Shown one piece after another: positions 24,790-37,184 of a stretch of 64,000 nt of DNA (its first letter is position 1; each line of letters begins with the position of its first letter). The notes beneath the pieces are model-generated. The model did no database searches. It was not told the origin of the DNA and worked only from the letters and a program-made list of their open reading frames with translations. Position numbers and translations under genes: made by a program. Origin of the DNA: Lateolabrax maculatus (taxonomy: Eukaryota; Chordata; Actinopteri; Acropomatiformes; Lateolabracidae); NCBI GenBank assembly GCA_031216445.1, contig CM062202.1, positions 21,041,501 through 21,105,500 on the forward strand. Reading direction: 5' to 3'.

Positions 24790-25260
24790 TAGCCAGTCCA
24801 AGGATTAATATGCATAATAATAAATCCATTCATTTGAACATGATCCCCAGCGTGAACGCTCTACCTCATATTCTTTCCATTCTTACCACATTACCCGTTG
24901 CCCTCCACAGAGCCCGGTGGAAAATTAAAAAGTCCGGTTCCAGATTTCTGATGAAATAATTATCCCCATCTCCACATTATGTAGTGTCACACTGCCCAAA
25001 CACAGGCTGAAATCCTGCCATTAAGCTATCGATCATCTCATCGCATGCCGACGGCTCTGGCAGCCGGGCCCAGCTGTTCACCATCATCACCACTGAGTGT
25101 TACAGGCTCGGCTCCAGGCACACAATGGATATGGCTCTGCTCAGCCTGCTTTAGTACGCTCATGACTCAACCAAACGTGGACCGAGGCCAAAAGAGAGGC
25201 GTGCGGCTTTGTCCAGTGCATTCAGGGCTAAAATTATCTGTGCACAAAGCTGCGGCAAAG
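24790..25260. promoter_or_regulatory. Candidate conserved non-coding block
   Basis: About 450 bases without simple repeats: GGATTAATATGCATAATAAT, GAAAATTAAAAAGTCCGG, GAAATAATTATCCCC and GCTATCGATCATCTCATCGC, passing into a GC-richer part with GCCGGGCCCAGCTGTTCACC (E-box CAGCTG). Confidence 0.35.
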
Positions 25261-26705
25261 ATGGATGCTGAGTAATGTTATATTTGTAAATGCTGCATGA
25301 AATAGGGGTTCTCAGGAAATACTTTCATGGGGTCATTATAGAACTATGGAGGTATCATGTCCCCACTGACCAAAACACAAAACGTATGCTAATCTTGTTT
25401 ACGGTCTATTAGGGGATTTGAGAGGGAAACAAGATCAAAATGTTGATGCTGCCTCAACACAGCCCCCATATCTCTGGCGTATTTTGTATGTAAATTGCCA
25501 TCAGTTACATCACCCTATTTAAAAGCTCATGCAGCTAAAGCGTCTGTGATGCGGGAACCTATCTTTTTATAGGGGAGTCTGTGGTAATGAGTGCATTAAG
25601 CTGATGGCGCAGTGAGAGTGCAGGATGGATGAGCTCGCTGTAGCGCGGTTGCTGCAGACTGTGAGAGACGACGGCCTCGGGTGACACTTCCACTACTGCT
25701 GCTGGCAGTGTTTACCTTCAGGGGGGAAAACAGGAGGAGAAATCGAGGACGGAAGAGAGGAAAGAAGTGAAAGGGAGGAGGAAGCAAATACACTGAGGCC
25801 AGCCGTGTACAGTATGTCTGAGAAAAGCCGCAGAGAAATAATGTTGCTCCTGTGTCTGTGGGATGTCCCTGGAGAGGACCCGCGGAAGATTTTTCTGTAC
25901 TTGAACTTTAAACAGAGAAGGCATTGCAATCATGGCAGTCAGATGAAACAGCAAGACATATGTGATAGATAATATATCTACTGATATAACAGTAGAGGAT
26001 TTCTACCTGACAAGGACTTACAACACTGTTTAACACCCTCTTTACAATTTCTATCTAATTACATTTCAGTACAACGGAGTGCTCTTTGTTGTAAAATGAC
26101 ATGCCCTGTATTTCATCCAGTAGAGTTGTTTATTTGTTAGGTGTAAGGCCCGAGTTTTGTCCCCTTTGGAATGTCTGTAAACCTGTGTGGGCATTTAAAG
26201 ATCTTCTATAAAGAACAGTCTAGGCCATACTGAAATTTTCTAGCTTCAACCAAATGTTTTTTTAGAAGCTTAAGTTCACAGAATGTGCTTCATCTTGCAA
26301 AATCTTAGGATGCTTTTCAAAAGCATTTTAGCATCAGACTCATTTTTGTTTTCCCCAAAACACAAACAAAAAATGCTTTGAGGCAAAATGTTTTCCGAAC
26401 TCTCATTGGAGAGAAGTTTGCGTTAAGGAAGTTGTGAAAAATGACTCGACTTTTTCCACCCAGGTCTTCTGGCACCAGTGGGCCACCATCGCTCACTGAT
26501 ACTGCTTCAAATTGGGCCAGGGACCTAGGAGTGCGTAGGTAGGGCAGCCTCTGCCAAAAGAAATGTGTGTGTATGTGTGTGAGTGTGTGGGTGGGTGTGT
26601 CGGAGCAAGTGAGAACGAAAGGTAAGAGATTATGGGAGCAACAATACACATCACAAAAATGCCCCATAGACTGTTCTTGCTGTATACACCTGTTTTTTCT
26701 ACTGC

Positions 26706-26711
26706 TGTGTG

Positions 26712-26746
<35 letters not shown>

Positions 26747-26750
26747 GTGT
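26706..26750 (+). repeat. (TG)n microsatellite
   Basis: About 22 TG units with one TT interruption. It is the first large array of a cluster that continues to 26985. Confidence 0.95.
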
Positions 26751-26858
26751 ACTTGTTGTAGAGAAAAGGAGCGAGCGAGCGATCAGGTTGGAAACATTGA
26801 TAACAGCTAGGCTGATTTGGCCTCTTGCTGTTCCTACACCTGTCTCCTCTCTGAGTAA

Positions 26859-26860
<2 letters not shown>

Positions 26861-26898
<38 letters not shown>
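26861..26898 (+). repeat. (GT)n microsatellite
   Basis: About 19 uninterrupted GT units, 110 bases after the array at 26706-26750. Confidence 0.95.
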
Positions 26899-26900
<2 letters not shown>

Positions 26901-26939
26901 ATGTGTGAGTCTCCCCCTCCCTGCACTCTTTATCCTCCA

Positions 26940-26985
26940 GTGTGTGTGTATATGTGTGCGTGTGCGTGTGTGTGTGCGTGTGCGT
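26940..26985 (+). repeat. Compound (TG)n(CG) microsatellite
   Basis: TG units interspersed with TA, CG and GTCGTCG, an older, decayed array. Confidence 0.85.
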
Positions 26986-28720
26986 CGTCGCTGCCTTCCA
27001 CCCCTGAAAATCTGCACCAACTGAAAAAACCTATGATTGGCTGGCCAATCCGAGTGGGAGAACAGCTCCATCCTTCCTATCATTTATTCCTCTCATTCGC
27101 TCTCTCATTTATTCCTGTCGTTTCCCGCTGCCATTTCTCAAATTCAGCCTCTTATTAAGTGTCTGTCATCCACGCCATTTGTCCATGGCGCTGAGTTTCT
27201 CCATTCCTTCATTTGCCCTTCATATCATTCTTTCTTCCTGTTTGTGTTTCACCTTGCTGGAGAAATACTGCTGTGCATTACTACCATGAAATTGTATTTC
27301 TATCACTTCTTTCACCAGTTATGTTAACAAAGGACACAATCAGTGTAGGTGGCTGGACAACAGCATTTACGAGTTCAGTCCTGGTCAACAATAAAACCAA
27401 ATATTTAAACCGTAGATGCTGATAGGATAGTCTTTACTAACATCTGTTCCTAACCTGTTTTAATGCATTTTCAATGTACCATAGAATCAAATGAAGACTT
27501 GTTAAGGCCGCTGTTGAACTTGAAAACCGCCTGCACACTGATGTGCGTCAAAGCTCGCTGTGTTCTTGCTGTCGTTTCAACTTCACTCCCAAATTAGTCA
27601 TCTATGTCTCCCTTCCCTGTCTGCTTCCTCTCTTCTGATCCTTGGCAGTGAAACCTAGCTCGATCATTCAACGGCCGATGGGACGTGGAAGTCAGGCGGT
27701 ACTCTCCTGCTATTCAAAGCAAAGCCACTGTGAGTGAAAAGTGATTAAACATGGCAACACAAACAGGGCATTTTCCCTTACAGCTTTTAACTGATTTGTG
27801 ATTAAAACGCTTTCTCCGGATAGGTCAGGGATCACATTTTCCACTGTGTCACTTCTCATGCTGCTGCTCCACTTTACAAGGTTGATTACCATTGTACCAA
27901 GGCAAATTTAAGACGAGAAAAAAAAATGCTTAGCTTGCATGCAAAATATCTGATCCAACGACACAGATACAATTTGTCTAAATGAATAATTTAAAAGTAG
28001 AGGATTGTCCCCACACACCATAATGTTGACTAATGTAGCACTGACAGAATTGCTAATAAACCGAGTGGGCATGGACTTTGGAATTGGTTTGGTAAGCAGT
28101 TTTTCTCTGGCTGCTCATATGTGATATTTACCCAATCAAACATAGTTTATGGAATAGTTTATCCTGTAAAATCAGTGTATGGACTTCTTTGGAACCTGAC
28201 ATTGTTTTGTCATCAGGACAATCTAATAATGAAATCATGATTATAATATGACATGTATGACAATATGGTCACACCTTGCTGCTGCTTGTACACTGTAGCT
28301 CTTTCATGCAACAATCACCTATTAAAGAGGCAGCTTTGAATCTTTTAGCCTTTAGTGCACCATTAGGTTATTACATATGGCTCATAGGGACTAAGTTTTA
28401 TTTCCATAATGCAAAATTATCTCTAATAAGCTCCAGATATGACCCTTGTGCATTTATATATATCTGAAATTACACATTAGGCCATATCTATCACAAAAAA
28501 AAGATGCATAAACGTAACCTTTAAAATAATGTAATTGCAGTAATAAAATGAAACCTTTCAACAACCACCTGTGACATTTTTCACATTACACTCAGTCATT
28601 TGATCTATTGTTAGTATAGAAATATTGATTGGTGCATATTTAACCATACCTTAGCCGTAGTTCATTTGCCATAATCCCAATCTCTCCCTCACCTTACCCA
28701 TACTGTGGTTGCCCTGAACA

Positions 28721-28785
28721 GATATTGTAGAAATAAGTCATTTTAAAAACACTGTGACTGCATGTTATCAGAGGTTTTGCAAAAT
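28721..28785 (+). repeat. Interspersed repeat family D, copy 1
   Basis: GATATTGTAGAAATAAGTCA then TTTTAAAAACACTG and ATCAGAGGTTTTGCAAAATC. The same words recur at 57136-57215 with a few substitutions, about 28 kb away in the same orientation. I do not recognise the family. Confidence 0.5.
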
Positions 28786-31119
28786 CAGTCAATATTCTTG
28801 AACGATTCGGTTTATCTGGTGATGCGGATTAATCATCTTATAATTACTTTTTCAATGTTACAGTTGACATAGAGTGAAAGCTCAATGGTAGGTCAAGCAT
28901 AAACAATCGGTTAGTCAGTGCCTGAATTGACCTTTTTCTTTTTCACTTTATGTTTTGTCTCCGGTCTGGGACATATTTTATTCAAAAATGGGAATGCAAA
29001 TTCTGGGGATTTTGTGAAAAAAAAAAAAAAAATGCAAAATTACTGTAGTTTTCACACACTGACTCCACTCTCAGATTGAAGGGGGACACAAGAGGAAAGA
29101 TGACAAGAGGATAAAGCACAGATGGAATTATTTCATTCTATGTCAAAGGTGAAACAACATTGAAAGAAAATAGATAAAAACACACACATAGGTCTAAAAG
29201 GTAATGCAGGCTAATCGAGGGCAAGTAGATGTATGGTGTAAGCTTTAAATAATGTATTTCCATTAGCCACCAGCAACATTTTAAAGCAAGGCAGACCTCA
29301 TCAGACAGACGGACAGTATTATAAAGAGTGATGGAGCACAATAAGGATGTTATTAAAACAGTACAACCAAGCCCGATCTTTCCCCTTGACAGTGTCATAC
29401 TTTATCACAGGCTAATCAATATTTGTGCAGAAGATGCACATAGTCTTTCCTCCACCCTTCTGATACTTGGCACCGCGTTACATGACCCTCTTAACCTTCA
29501 GAGTCTTTTTCATCCTGCCCACAACCCGTTACTTTACCCATCATTTCAAAATCCCCTCCATCATTCTGCCTGTCCGTCCTCCATCTCAAACATTCACCTG
29601 GTGCACTTCTGCCAGAGAGCTAATTAGCTTTAGCACTTTTACTACCCTTATATTATCTTTACTGCAGCTTCTCAGCACGCCACATTAACTGCAGAATAGA
29701 TGCTGTCAGCTGTCCTGGATACAGCCATAGCAATAGCTGAGCCACAGGGCCTCTGTAGTGTTACTACAGACAGATAATGTCAAATAAAGCATCCTTCAAT
29801 GAGATAAAGTCAAGTGCTAATTACCCATTTATGGCCACAATCACTGTAATATATAGTATATTTGAAAAGTATAATAATGAATTATAGTGGTTGTCTGCTT
29901 ACCAACTGATTTTAAGGTACCCTGTGGGGGCTTCTTGTAAACACACAAAAGATATGTTTATGTTTCTCACTAAAGCGCACTCTGCATATCTTTGAGCTAC
30001 TGTTCAACAAACTTGTTGAATGTTTTTCCTTACCCATAAAACATTTCAAAGTTTTAAAGAATTTGAATCCTGCACTGTTTACATCCATGTTTGCTAGCAG
30101 TCTTCTTCTTCCTTGCCTCTGTATGTGCATTGTTGCGTTCCTTTGCAAGGTACCGCTGCCGACTGTCAGTCGATGGAATAGCATAAAACCGGCTGCAGGG
30201 ATGTGTATCACATTTAGCCTCAAGCTCGAGCATGTGTGTCCTTGGGCACATAAAAACATTGCACTATAGTGTTTTATTTGAGTCAGTCACACTATTGATC
30301 CTGGTCCCATTTTATAGTGATTATTGTAACAAAAATTATTTTCCTTTTCCTAGAGAAATCTGTGAAAAATTTATGACATACCCTGACACACTTGTTGTTT
30401 TGAATTTGTATGGAATACGTGTTCAAGCTAAAACCGGATGTTAAGATGCTCTTTAGATAAAATATTTGTAATAATGTGTCCTGACATAAGCTCATATTTC
30501 AAAACGTATTGAATTAATGTGCAGTAGCTTAGCTGAGACTGTAAATAGTCATTAATTTAACACAGATACAATGTATTTATTTAAATTACTGTATATGTTA
30601 TACAGTGATGTTATACCTGGGAATAGTAACTGTGTAAATATTTTATATTTTACTAAAGTAAATAATAAATAAAAGAAACTATATGAAGTACACCTGTTTC
30701 AGTGCTGATGATATTTTTCCTTGAATCCATTCACCTCTGTGAGCTAAGATAAAAACAGCAGAGGTCGTGTTATGAAAGCTGTGATTGCCTCCTCTTGCAG
30801 GTGGCTGAAGAAAGAATACACATAAACACAAAAAAAAAGAATAAAAAATACATGAAAAGCAACTGTAGGCATGCATGAATGTAGTAACGTTAAAGCTTTG
30901 AAATATTATAAAAGTTTAGTACTGAAAGTGCTGCATAACTTCTCCCAAAACTGTATGATAAATTGCCTTGAAATGCATATAAAGACATCCCATAATTCCT
31001 GGAGAATGTGTTACACTTAACTGATATTATTAATGTAAGTCTGAACATTGATTCATTAGAGTTAGTCAGGAGGCTCTCTAAACTATTTATGACAACAACA
31101 GCCCATGTGTCAAAAGGAC

Positions 31120-31440
31120 ATTAATAATGCATTATCCCCTGCCTCCAGCAGATGATAGACAGTGGATCAAGTCTTAGCTGCACGCTTGTTTGGACGCTCT
31201 TTTGATGCCTGATCAATATTGAAAAAGATAATGAGAAATGCTTCATGCATGTCAATGCAGCTTCACAGCCGCCATGTTGTCTCATTTAGAGGCTTGAAAT
31301 CCCTCTTTCTTTTGGACTAGATAATATAATCATTGGGATGTAAATCATGGGCCAGTCTGCACAAATGTCACTCTCAGTAATTTTCAATCATTTTCCTCTG
31401 AGGTTATTATCACACCAGCCAATTTGGGTTTTGAATCTCT
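31120..31440. promoter_or_regulatory. Candidate conserved non-coding block
   Basis: GACATTAATAATGCATTATC, GATCAATATTGAAAAAG, CTTCATGCATGTCAATGC, ATAATCATTGGGATG and GGTTATTATCACACCAGCC. Low in simple repeats and rich in paired homeodomain words. Confidence 0.35.
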
Positions 31441-31456
31441 TGCTCAACCCAGCAGG

Positions 31457-31477
31457 GTGTGTGTGTGTGTGTGTGTG
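31457..31477 (+). repeat. (GT)n microsatellite
   Basis: Ten uninterrupted GT units. Confidence 0.9.
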
Positions 31478-32002
31478 CCTCTACACTCCACTGCATTTCT
31501 CTGGAAATCTGCGTGTGCATGTGTGTGTACGCCTTGAGTGCGTCTTGTCCCTCATTCACCGTGAGCTGGCTGAGCAAACTGATACTGCTCTGGGATTTTT
31601 GGCGATCTGTAAGTCCGCTGTCACGGTGATGAGAGCAGCACAAAGACGGCGGCGTTGCGGTAAATGTCAGCACGTCACAGAGGAGTGACACAGAACACTC
31701 GAGCTTGGCATGTGGGGGCCTTCTGCCTCGACCCAGCAAACACATGACAAGGCCAAACTCGTACAAACAAGAATAATCCCTCTTCATACCATGAATAGGA
31801 AATCACACAAAAGCACGCAGAAACACACACACATACACACATACAAGCACAAGAAAGAAAGACTCACTAAGAGGTGTTTAAACATGGTGTGTCACATTGT
31901 GGTGTATCAACGCTAAATCAGTTAAATATATCAGCCATACTGTTCAGGAGAAGCTGAAACAGTTTCAAAGGTTGAACATTTGTTCTGACTGAGTGTGACA
32001 GA

Positions 32003-32056
32003 TGTGTGTGTGTGTGTGTGTGTGTATTTCCCATACACACACACACACACACACAC
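32003..32056 (+). repeat. Head-to-head (TG)n/(CA)n inverted microsatellite
   Basis: A TG array runs directly into a CA array across TAT-TTCCC-ATA. Bases 32004-32027 and 32033-32056 are a perfect 24 bp inverted repeat with a 5-base loop. Confidence 0.95.
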
Positions 32057-32508
32057 TCACACATTTGACTCCGACCAATACACCGGGGTGAAAGAGTGTG
32101 TGTTTGTCAGTGATGCAAGGCATTTTGAGACTAGATGTTTGTCCTTGCAGCTTTGAACAGACAAGTCGTACACATGCACAAACACACAAATATCCAGTGG
32201 GTAAAGTTGAGGAATGTTTGTGTATTGACTGCCTCTTCTTTCTCTCTCACTCTTCAGACAACAAAAGTATTTTGCTGAATGTTGCTATGTTTAGCCAACA
32301 CTCAGTGTTACGCCATTTTGAATATATGTCATAGCCTACTTGGGACATAAAATTCTACCTGCGGTAGCAGCTTATTAGTTTCAGATTTCAGTCCTGAAAT
32401 ACAAGCAGTTGTTGTCTCTAAGATTATTAACATATTTTGTAAGGAGGGTAGAAATTAAGCCCAAAGAGTATGTTTTTACCCATGCTAGTGGCAGATGGCT
32501 CTAGGGAT

Positions 32509-32825
32509 GGCAATTTCGGTCCACCCCTTTGGACCGGACTAAACTGTCTCAATAACTACAGTATATATGGATTGCCTTGAAATTTAGTCAGAACATCTAT
32601 GGTGCCCAGAGGATGAAGCACAATCACAATGTTTGTGGTCTCGTATCTTTTCATCTAGCACCATCAGCAGGTGAAAGTTTATACTTATGTACTGAAATAA
32701 ATGAACATCTATTGGATGGATTTGCACATTTGTAACAGACATTCATGGTTCCTAGGCGATGTGTCTTATTGACCCTGGAGAGTCGGTGACTTTCATCTAG
32801 TGCCATCATCAGGTAACTTATTTTT
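32509..32825 (+). repeat. Interspersed repeat family A, internally duplicated copy
   Basis: It starts GGCAATTTCGGTCCACCCCT and continues with GGATTGCCTTGAAATTTAGT, GTGCCCAGAGGATGAAGCAC and TCATCTAGCACCATCAGCAG. A second, more decayed pass of the same words follows (ATTGGATGGATTTGCACATT, GACATTCATGGTTCC, TCATCTAGTGCCATCATCAG). The tandem recurrence points to an internal duplication or to two adjacent insertions. Confidence 0.65.
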
Positions 32826-35589
32826 TTTTTTAACTCTCTGCAGACTGCATGAGTAAATGTAATTGCTAGCATCGTCACTGGCATAGACAGAGGACATGAG
32901 AGTCCGTTGAAGAACTTTTAACCCATAGGGTCAAATAAAATTAACTGACCTGGGACTGGAATCACTGTTTCACTGCAGTAAAAATACATAACCAGTTCTA
33001 CTCTGGTAACACTACTGCGGCCCTGAGAAAGCTATAATATATAGAGAAAATCACTGGACCTGTTCAGATGTTACTAGTGCCTAACCCCGTCTGGACTTGT
33101 TCAGGTTCACTGGTGTATTTTGAGTGACATCCCTGGCCTATTTCATCACTCTAAATAAGATCAGATGATAGTTGTTGCAGTGGCTATTCTGTAATTCTGC
33201 TATAGGGGAGAAGACAAATTTACATAAATCATTGTTATAACACATAAATATTCAAATGTAGGACATATACTATGGATATTATGAACTTGTACAAGCCTAC
33301 ATTACATACATAGTCTAAATTAATGATTCTTTAAATTTTTACTTATTGGTACACAGGCTTTTTCTACATAGAGCTCACAATTCAAAAATACAAATTCAAT
33401 AAGACATTTGCATAACTTCATAACACCTTGTCTCACAATGACGCACATCATGTCTCTGCATCACTCTGGCTCTGTCTGCACACACACACACCATCACTAT
33501 TCCCACAAGTGTCGCTGCTGTTGCCACCATCACATTTCTGCCCGACCCTCTCCAAGGACTGTTTAAATAATGAATAATTTGCTTTCTGCTCACTGTGTTC
33601 AGCCTTGATACTACTGATGGAACATGATAACAGCTGTCTCTGTCTTGGTATGAGGATGGTTAGAGGAGTATAGGAAGAAGCGAAAGCATAGACTGTTTCA
33701 TCTCCCAACAGACACACACTCACCCTTAGCAAGGAAAGACATGGGATTCAGTGCTGAGAAGTTCGGAGTGGGAAGCTGTCAGAGTCTCTCCCTCAGGGGC
33801 ATGAATGAGACTTTGTGATTTGAGCTTTTAAGCAGTGGGAATTGAAGATATATTCAATGTTTTTTTGTTCTATGTTAGGTTAGACCCATAATGATGGTGT
33901 GTTAGTGATGGTATATCAGGCTGATATATCAAACTATTGATTCATGAGGTCCTGAATTAATATAAACAACTATTGGAAGCAGTTCTCATCAAGTCCCATT
34001 TGGATTGATCACTGTCTGCAACATGACTTAAGTGATTTTCCCCGGGTCATTCAAATCACTGTAGTTATCAGAGTATACGCAAACAACAAGCATTACGCAT
34101 CTCCACTTATAGTTGTGGGACACATTTATTTGACAGCAGGAGATGGATGACTCATGATGATTCAGACTTACGAGGATTACCAGAAATAGAAGGTTTTATT
34201 GTGATTTGATTTTTGATCAATCAACTGTGCTTGCAGCAGACTATGTACCTGTTTTAGATGAAAACAGGTCTAAGATACTACAGCAATGCTAGCATCTGTA
34301 TTCAAACTATAGCCTTATTGCGTACATCTAAAAATGAAATCGAATTTAGAAAATGCACCTCAAAGACCAAGTTTCACGCAGGGATTCCCAGTCGGATTAA
34401 TTTAGACCAAATTCTAAAAAATTTGATCAAAAACTTGTAGTGTATTCCCAACCAAAGATTGACTGACACTGTTAATAAAACTATTGGGCAAATGAGCCGA
34501 AGAGAATGGGGAGGAGAAAGAGAGTAGCTGAATCCCAATAAACTAGTGAGGGTGCGGTTGAAAGGGAGCCCCAGAGGTTGATTGATTGAGTTTGGGAGGG
34601 AGACGGGGGACTAGACGAGTCAGAGAGGGAGAGAGGGATGGTGTAAACAAATCAGGGAGGGAGGGAGAGAGAGATGAAGGTGGATTACAGTCTAATCCAC
34701 GCCTCTCTCAGTGTGCTCTTATTACATTAGAGCAGAGTGAGAAACACAGCGCCACAGGCTGACCTTCTCTAACTCCATTTCATTCCAGTGGATCAGACCA
34801 AATGATTTGATTTGAGCTGCGCTGCCCTCAGAGAGGAAACACACACTACTGTACAAGCCACTGTCGCAACGCTGTCATCATTCAGCACGGATTAAACGTC
34901 ACACACAGCGCCGACAGTAATGTCCATGTGGTATACGAAGCAGGCACACAACAAGATGTCACTTATAGCTAGATATTAAAAGTGACCTTTACATATATGA
35001 TATGATGATATGCCACTACAACCCATAATCCAACCCAAAGTTCATTCATATTTGTTCTTCATGGTAACATCATGTCATTTTCATATGTGACAAATGAAAG
35101 ACAGGGAACACAGACTCTCCGTTAGCTACTATTTAGTTTTAAGGGGCTTTTTGTAGCATTATTAAAGTCAATTATTATACCTTATATTTAGCCCCTTTTT
35201 CTTTATTTTTAGGGCAAATGTTTTACAAAATGAAGGCCATGTTTTCCATTTCGTCCTTGTTTGTGAAATAGATATGGTGCTACATGTAGTCCCTTGGCTT
35301 AACCCCTCTCTGGGCTTTTCTTTTCCGGCTTTCACTCCCTTTTTATAATGGCTTTTAAGACATTAAATTGTATATATTGTTATTTTCAGGATAATTTGGG
35401 CTATTCAGAAATGAAATAAAACAGACATAAGCAATTTGAAATTGTTTGGGTTTTTTTCCTGTGTGAATAAATGACAGTCAGTAATAGGACTTGAAGGATG
35501 CTAATATTAAAGTACAAATTGTGTAAAACACACAAAAAGGCTAATTGTATTGTTTTTTTGTTTTTTTTTATTTCTATTTGGGATATACA

Positions 35590-36065
35590 TGTATTTTCTT
35601 TGGAGACTACAATCCCCACCATGCACTGGCTGATTAAAACAGGAAGTGTTATGTTGTCACGGGGGTAGTGGGATAGGTTTAGGGTGCACCTGAGCCTCTT
35701 TTTTGCTCCGTCCCTTTTAGTGAATCTAAACTACGAAAACTCATTTGCTGTTAGCTGTTTCTTTATGCTAAGCTAGGCTAACTGTCTCCTTGTTGCATTT
35801 AAAGGAACATGAGTGTGGTATCGATCTTCTTGTCTAATTCTTGGCAAGAGAGCATATTTATCGGAGTTAATGTGCAATCGCCATTGTAAACAACTGGAAA
35901 TTTGTTTGCCACATACTCTGAAAGCTCATGATGTCCTTTCTCTGTTCTGTGCCATAAAACAATCACATCCTCTTGAGTTTCATTTTTGTATCAGGGCAAC
36001 AGGTTGTTTAGGTATAAAATATTGCAAATGGCGCCTTTCTCATTGGCGAATAGTTCTCCATTAAC
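35590..36065 (+). repeat. Interspersed repeat (TTTATGCTAAGCTAGGCTAAC family)
   Basis: GACTACAATCCCCACCATGC, then TTTATGCTAAGCTAGGCTAA, GAGTGTGGTATCGATCTTCT and TCTAATTCTTGGCAAGAGAG follow the order of a frequent teleost repeat. The stretch ends near GGCGAATAGTTCTCCATTAA, which resembles its usual terminus. The middle (35870-36000) is diverged or inserted. Confidence 0.5.
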
Positions 36066-36499
36066 CACCTTTGTCATGCTCATTTACTACACGTCTGAGG
36101 TATGACCTTCGTTTTCTAACTTTATCTATTTAATTAATCTGTTTACCTCCATTTCCATGATTTAGAGACCTCACTGGGAGGTCAGGGGCACCTGAGTTTT
36201 GTGTTGTTTTGAAGGTATAATGCATATATATAAAACTAATTCATATTCAACCAGCAACACACTGTTTTGTCTTTTTTTTTTTGTTGTTGCTTAACAGCCT
36301 GCCAGTTGGTATTGTGGATGCTCTCTCTGCTTCACACTTCAAAAACCTCCTGCTGTTTCCTTAATATGAAAAGAATTTTGAAGACTAATAGCGACATATG
36401 CTTTTTAAGAGCTCCTGGAACATTGTTAAGCTATGTATAAAACCCTACAAACTCACACCAACAGGAACTGCTCTTCAACCGGTCCAGTGGGATCCTCAA

Positions 36500-36720
36500 A
36501 AGATCGTTCTACCAGCCAATCAATGTGCCCGCAATTAGTGTCGCTCTAATTAGAAACCATTGTTCTGAGCTCCAGCTGAGGCAGTTCATTCATCAATATG
36601 AAATTAAGCAGCAGCCACTTAGCATGGGATTACTATCATGAGTTCATTTGTATTGGAATCAATTCATTTGCATCGTTCGCTGCAATCATGCCTCAAGGCA
36701 GCACGTGGGAGTCCCTTGGA
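36500..36720. promoter_or_regulatory. Candidate conserved non-coding block with POU octamer
   Basis: CCGCAATTAGTGTCGCTCTA, ATTAGAAACCATTGTTCTG (SOX-like CATTGTTCT), CATCAATATGAAATTAAGC, and an exact octamer ATTTGCAT at 36666-36673 among ATTCATTTG words. Co-occurrence of SOX, POU and homeodomain words is typical of neural enhancers; function here is inference. Confidence 0.4.
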
Positions 36721-37165
36721 AGAGTGTGAGAGGACTCCATCAGGCCCGTCATATTTGAGAGGGAGAGAAAGAGAGAGAGGGAGAAACACAAAGAAGAAAA
36801 GAAAGAGAGAGAGCACAAACTGTGAAATTACTACCAATTTCTTCCTGAGGAAAAGTCACTTATCGCAAATCAAACAGAGTAAATGAAAGGAGCAGTGCAA
36901 ATCAAATAGCCTATCTTAACCACCTTGGCAATATCCAGCAGCTAATAAAACATTCCGTTCTGAGACCCCAATTTCACATCCTGTCTTGTACGGCTCTGAC
37001 ACAAGCGGAGGCTCTTCAAATTACAATGAGAGATGTCATAATCGCAAATGTATCATCACAAATGTATCATTAAGAAAGATGAGAGAGCTGTTGGATTTCC
37101 ACGGCTATCTTTGTCCCTGTCCCTATCTTTGACACCTCATCTCTTCTCTCTTTATCTCCTTTTCT

Positions 37166-37184
37166 CACACACACACACACACAC
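37166..37184 (+). repeat. (CA)n microsatellite
   Basis: Nine or ten uninterrupted CA units after a CT-rich run. Confidence 0.9.

Larger units (their letters stand above)
17192..26500. other. Intron 2, segment 1: contents
   Basis: 17320-18060 shows nothing I recognise. Poly-C (18091-18106) and poly-T (18363-18383) follow. 18600-18660 carries C-runs. 19400-20240 and 20760-21070 are complex candidate regulatory blocks separated by ordinary sequence. G-runs lie at 21187-21198. 22074-22195 is a repeat relic. 22440-22690, 23540-23720 and 24790-25690 are complex, repeat-free blocks, the first and last with regulatory-like composition. 23882-23925 resembles a common teleost repeat edge. 26000-26500 is featureless. 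Confidence 0.5.
26500..36400. other. Intron 2, segment 2: contents
   Basis: 26556-26985 is a cluster of TG arrays. 27000-28700 and 28800-31100 show nothing nameable apart from a repeat pair member (28721-28785) and a poly-A run near 29019-29032. 31120-31440 is a complex candidate regulatory block. TG/CA arrays follow (31457-31477, 31820-31850, 32003-32056). 32509-32825 is a repeat relic. 33000-34500 is A+T-rich with a small perfect inverted repeat (33912-33919 with 33921-33928). 34610-34680 is GGGA/GAGA-rich. 35590-36065 is probable repeat material. Confidence 0.5.

Noticed and set aside
26493..27083. 196-codon minus-strand frame, the longest in the window, and overlapping plus-strand frames
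   Set aside because: They are translations of TG/CA arrays (runs of His-Thr or Cys-Val) and not proteins.
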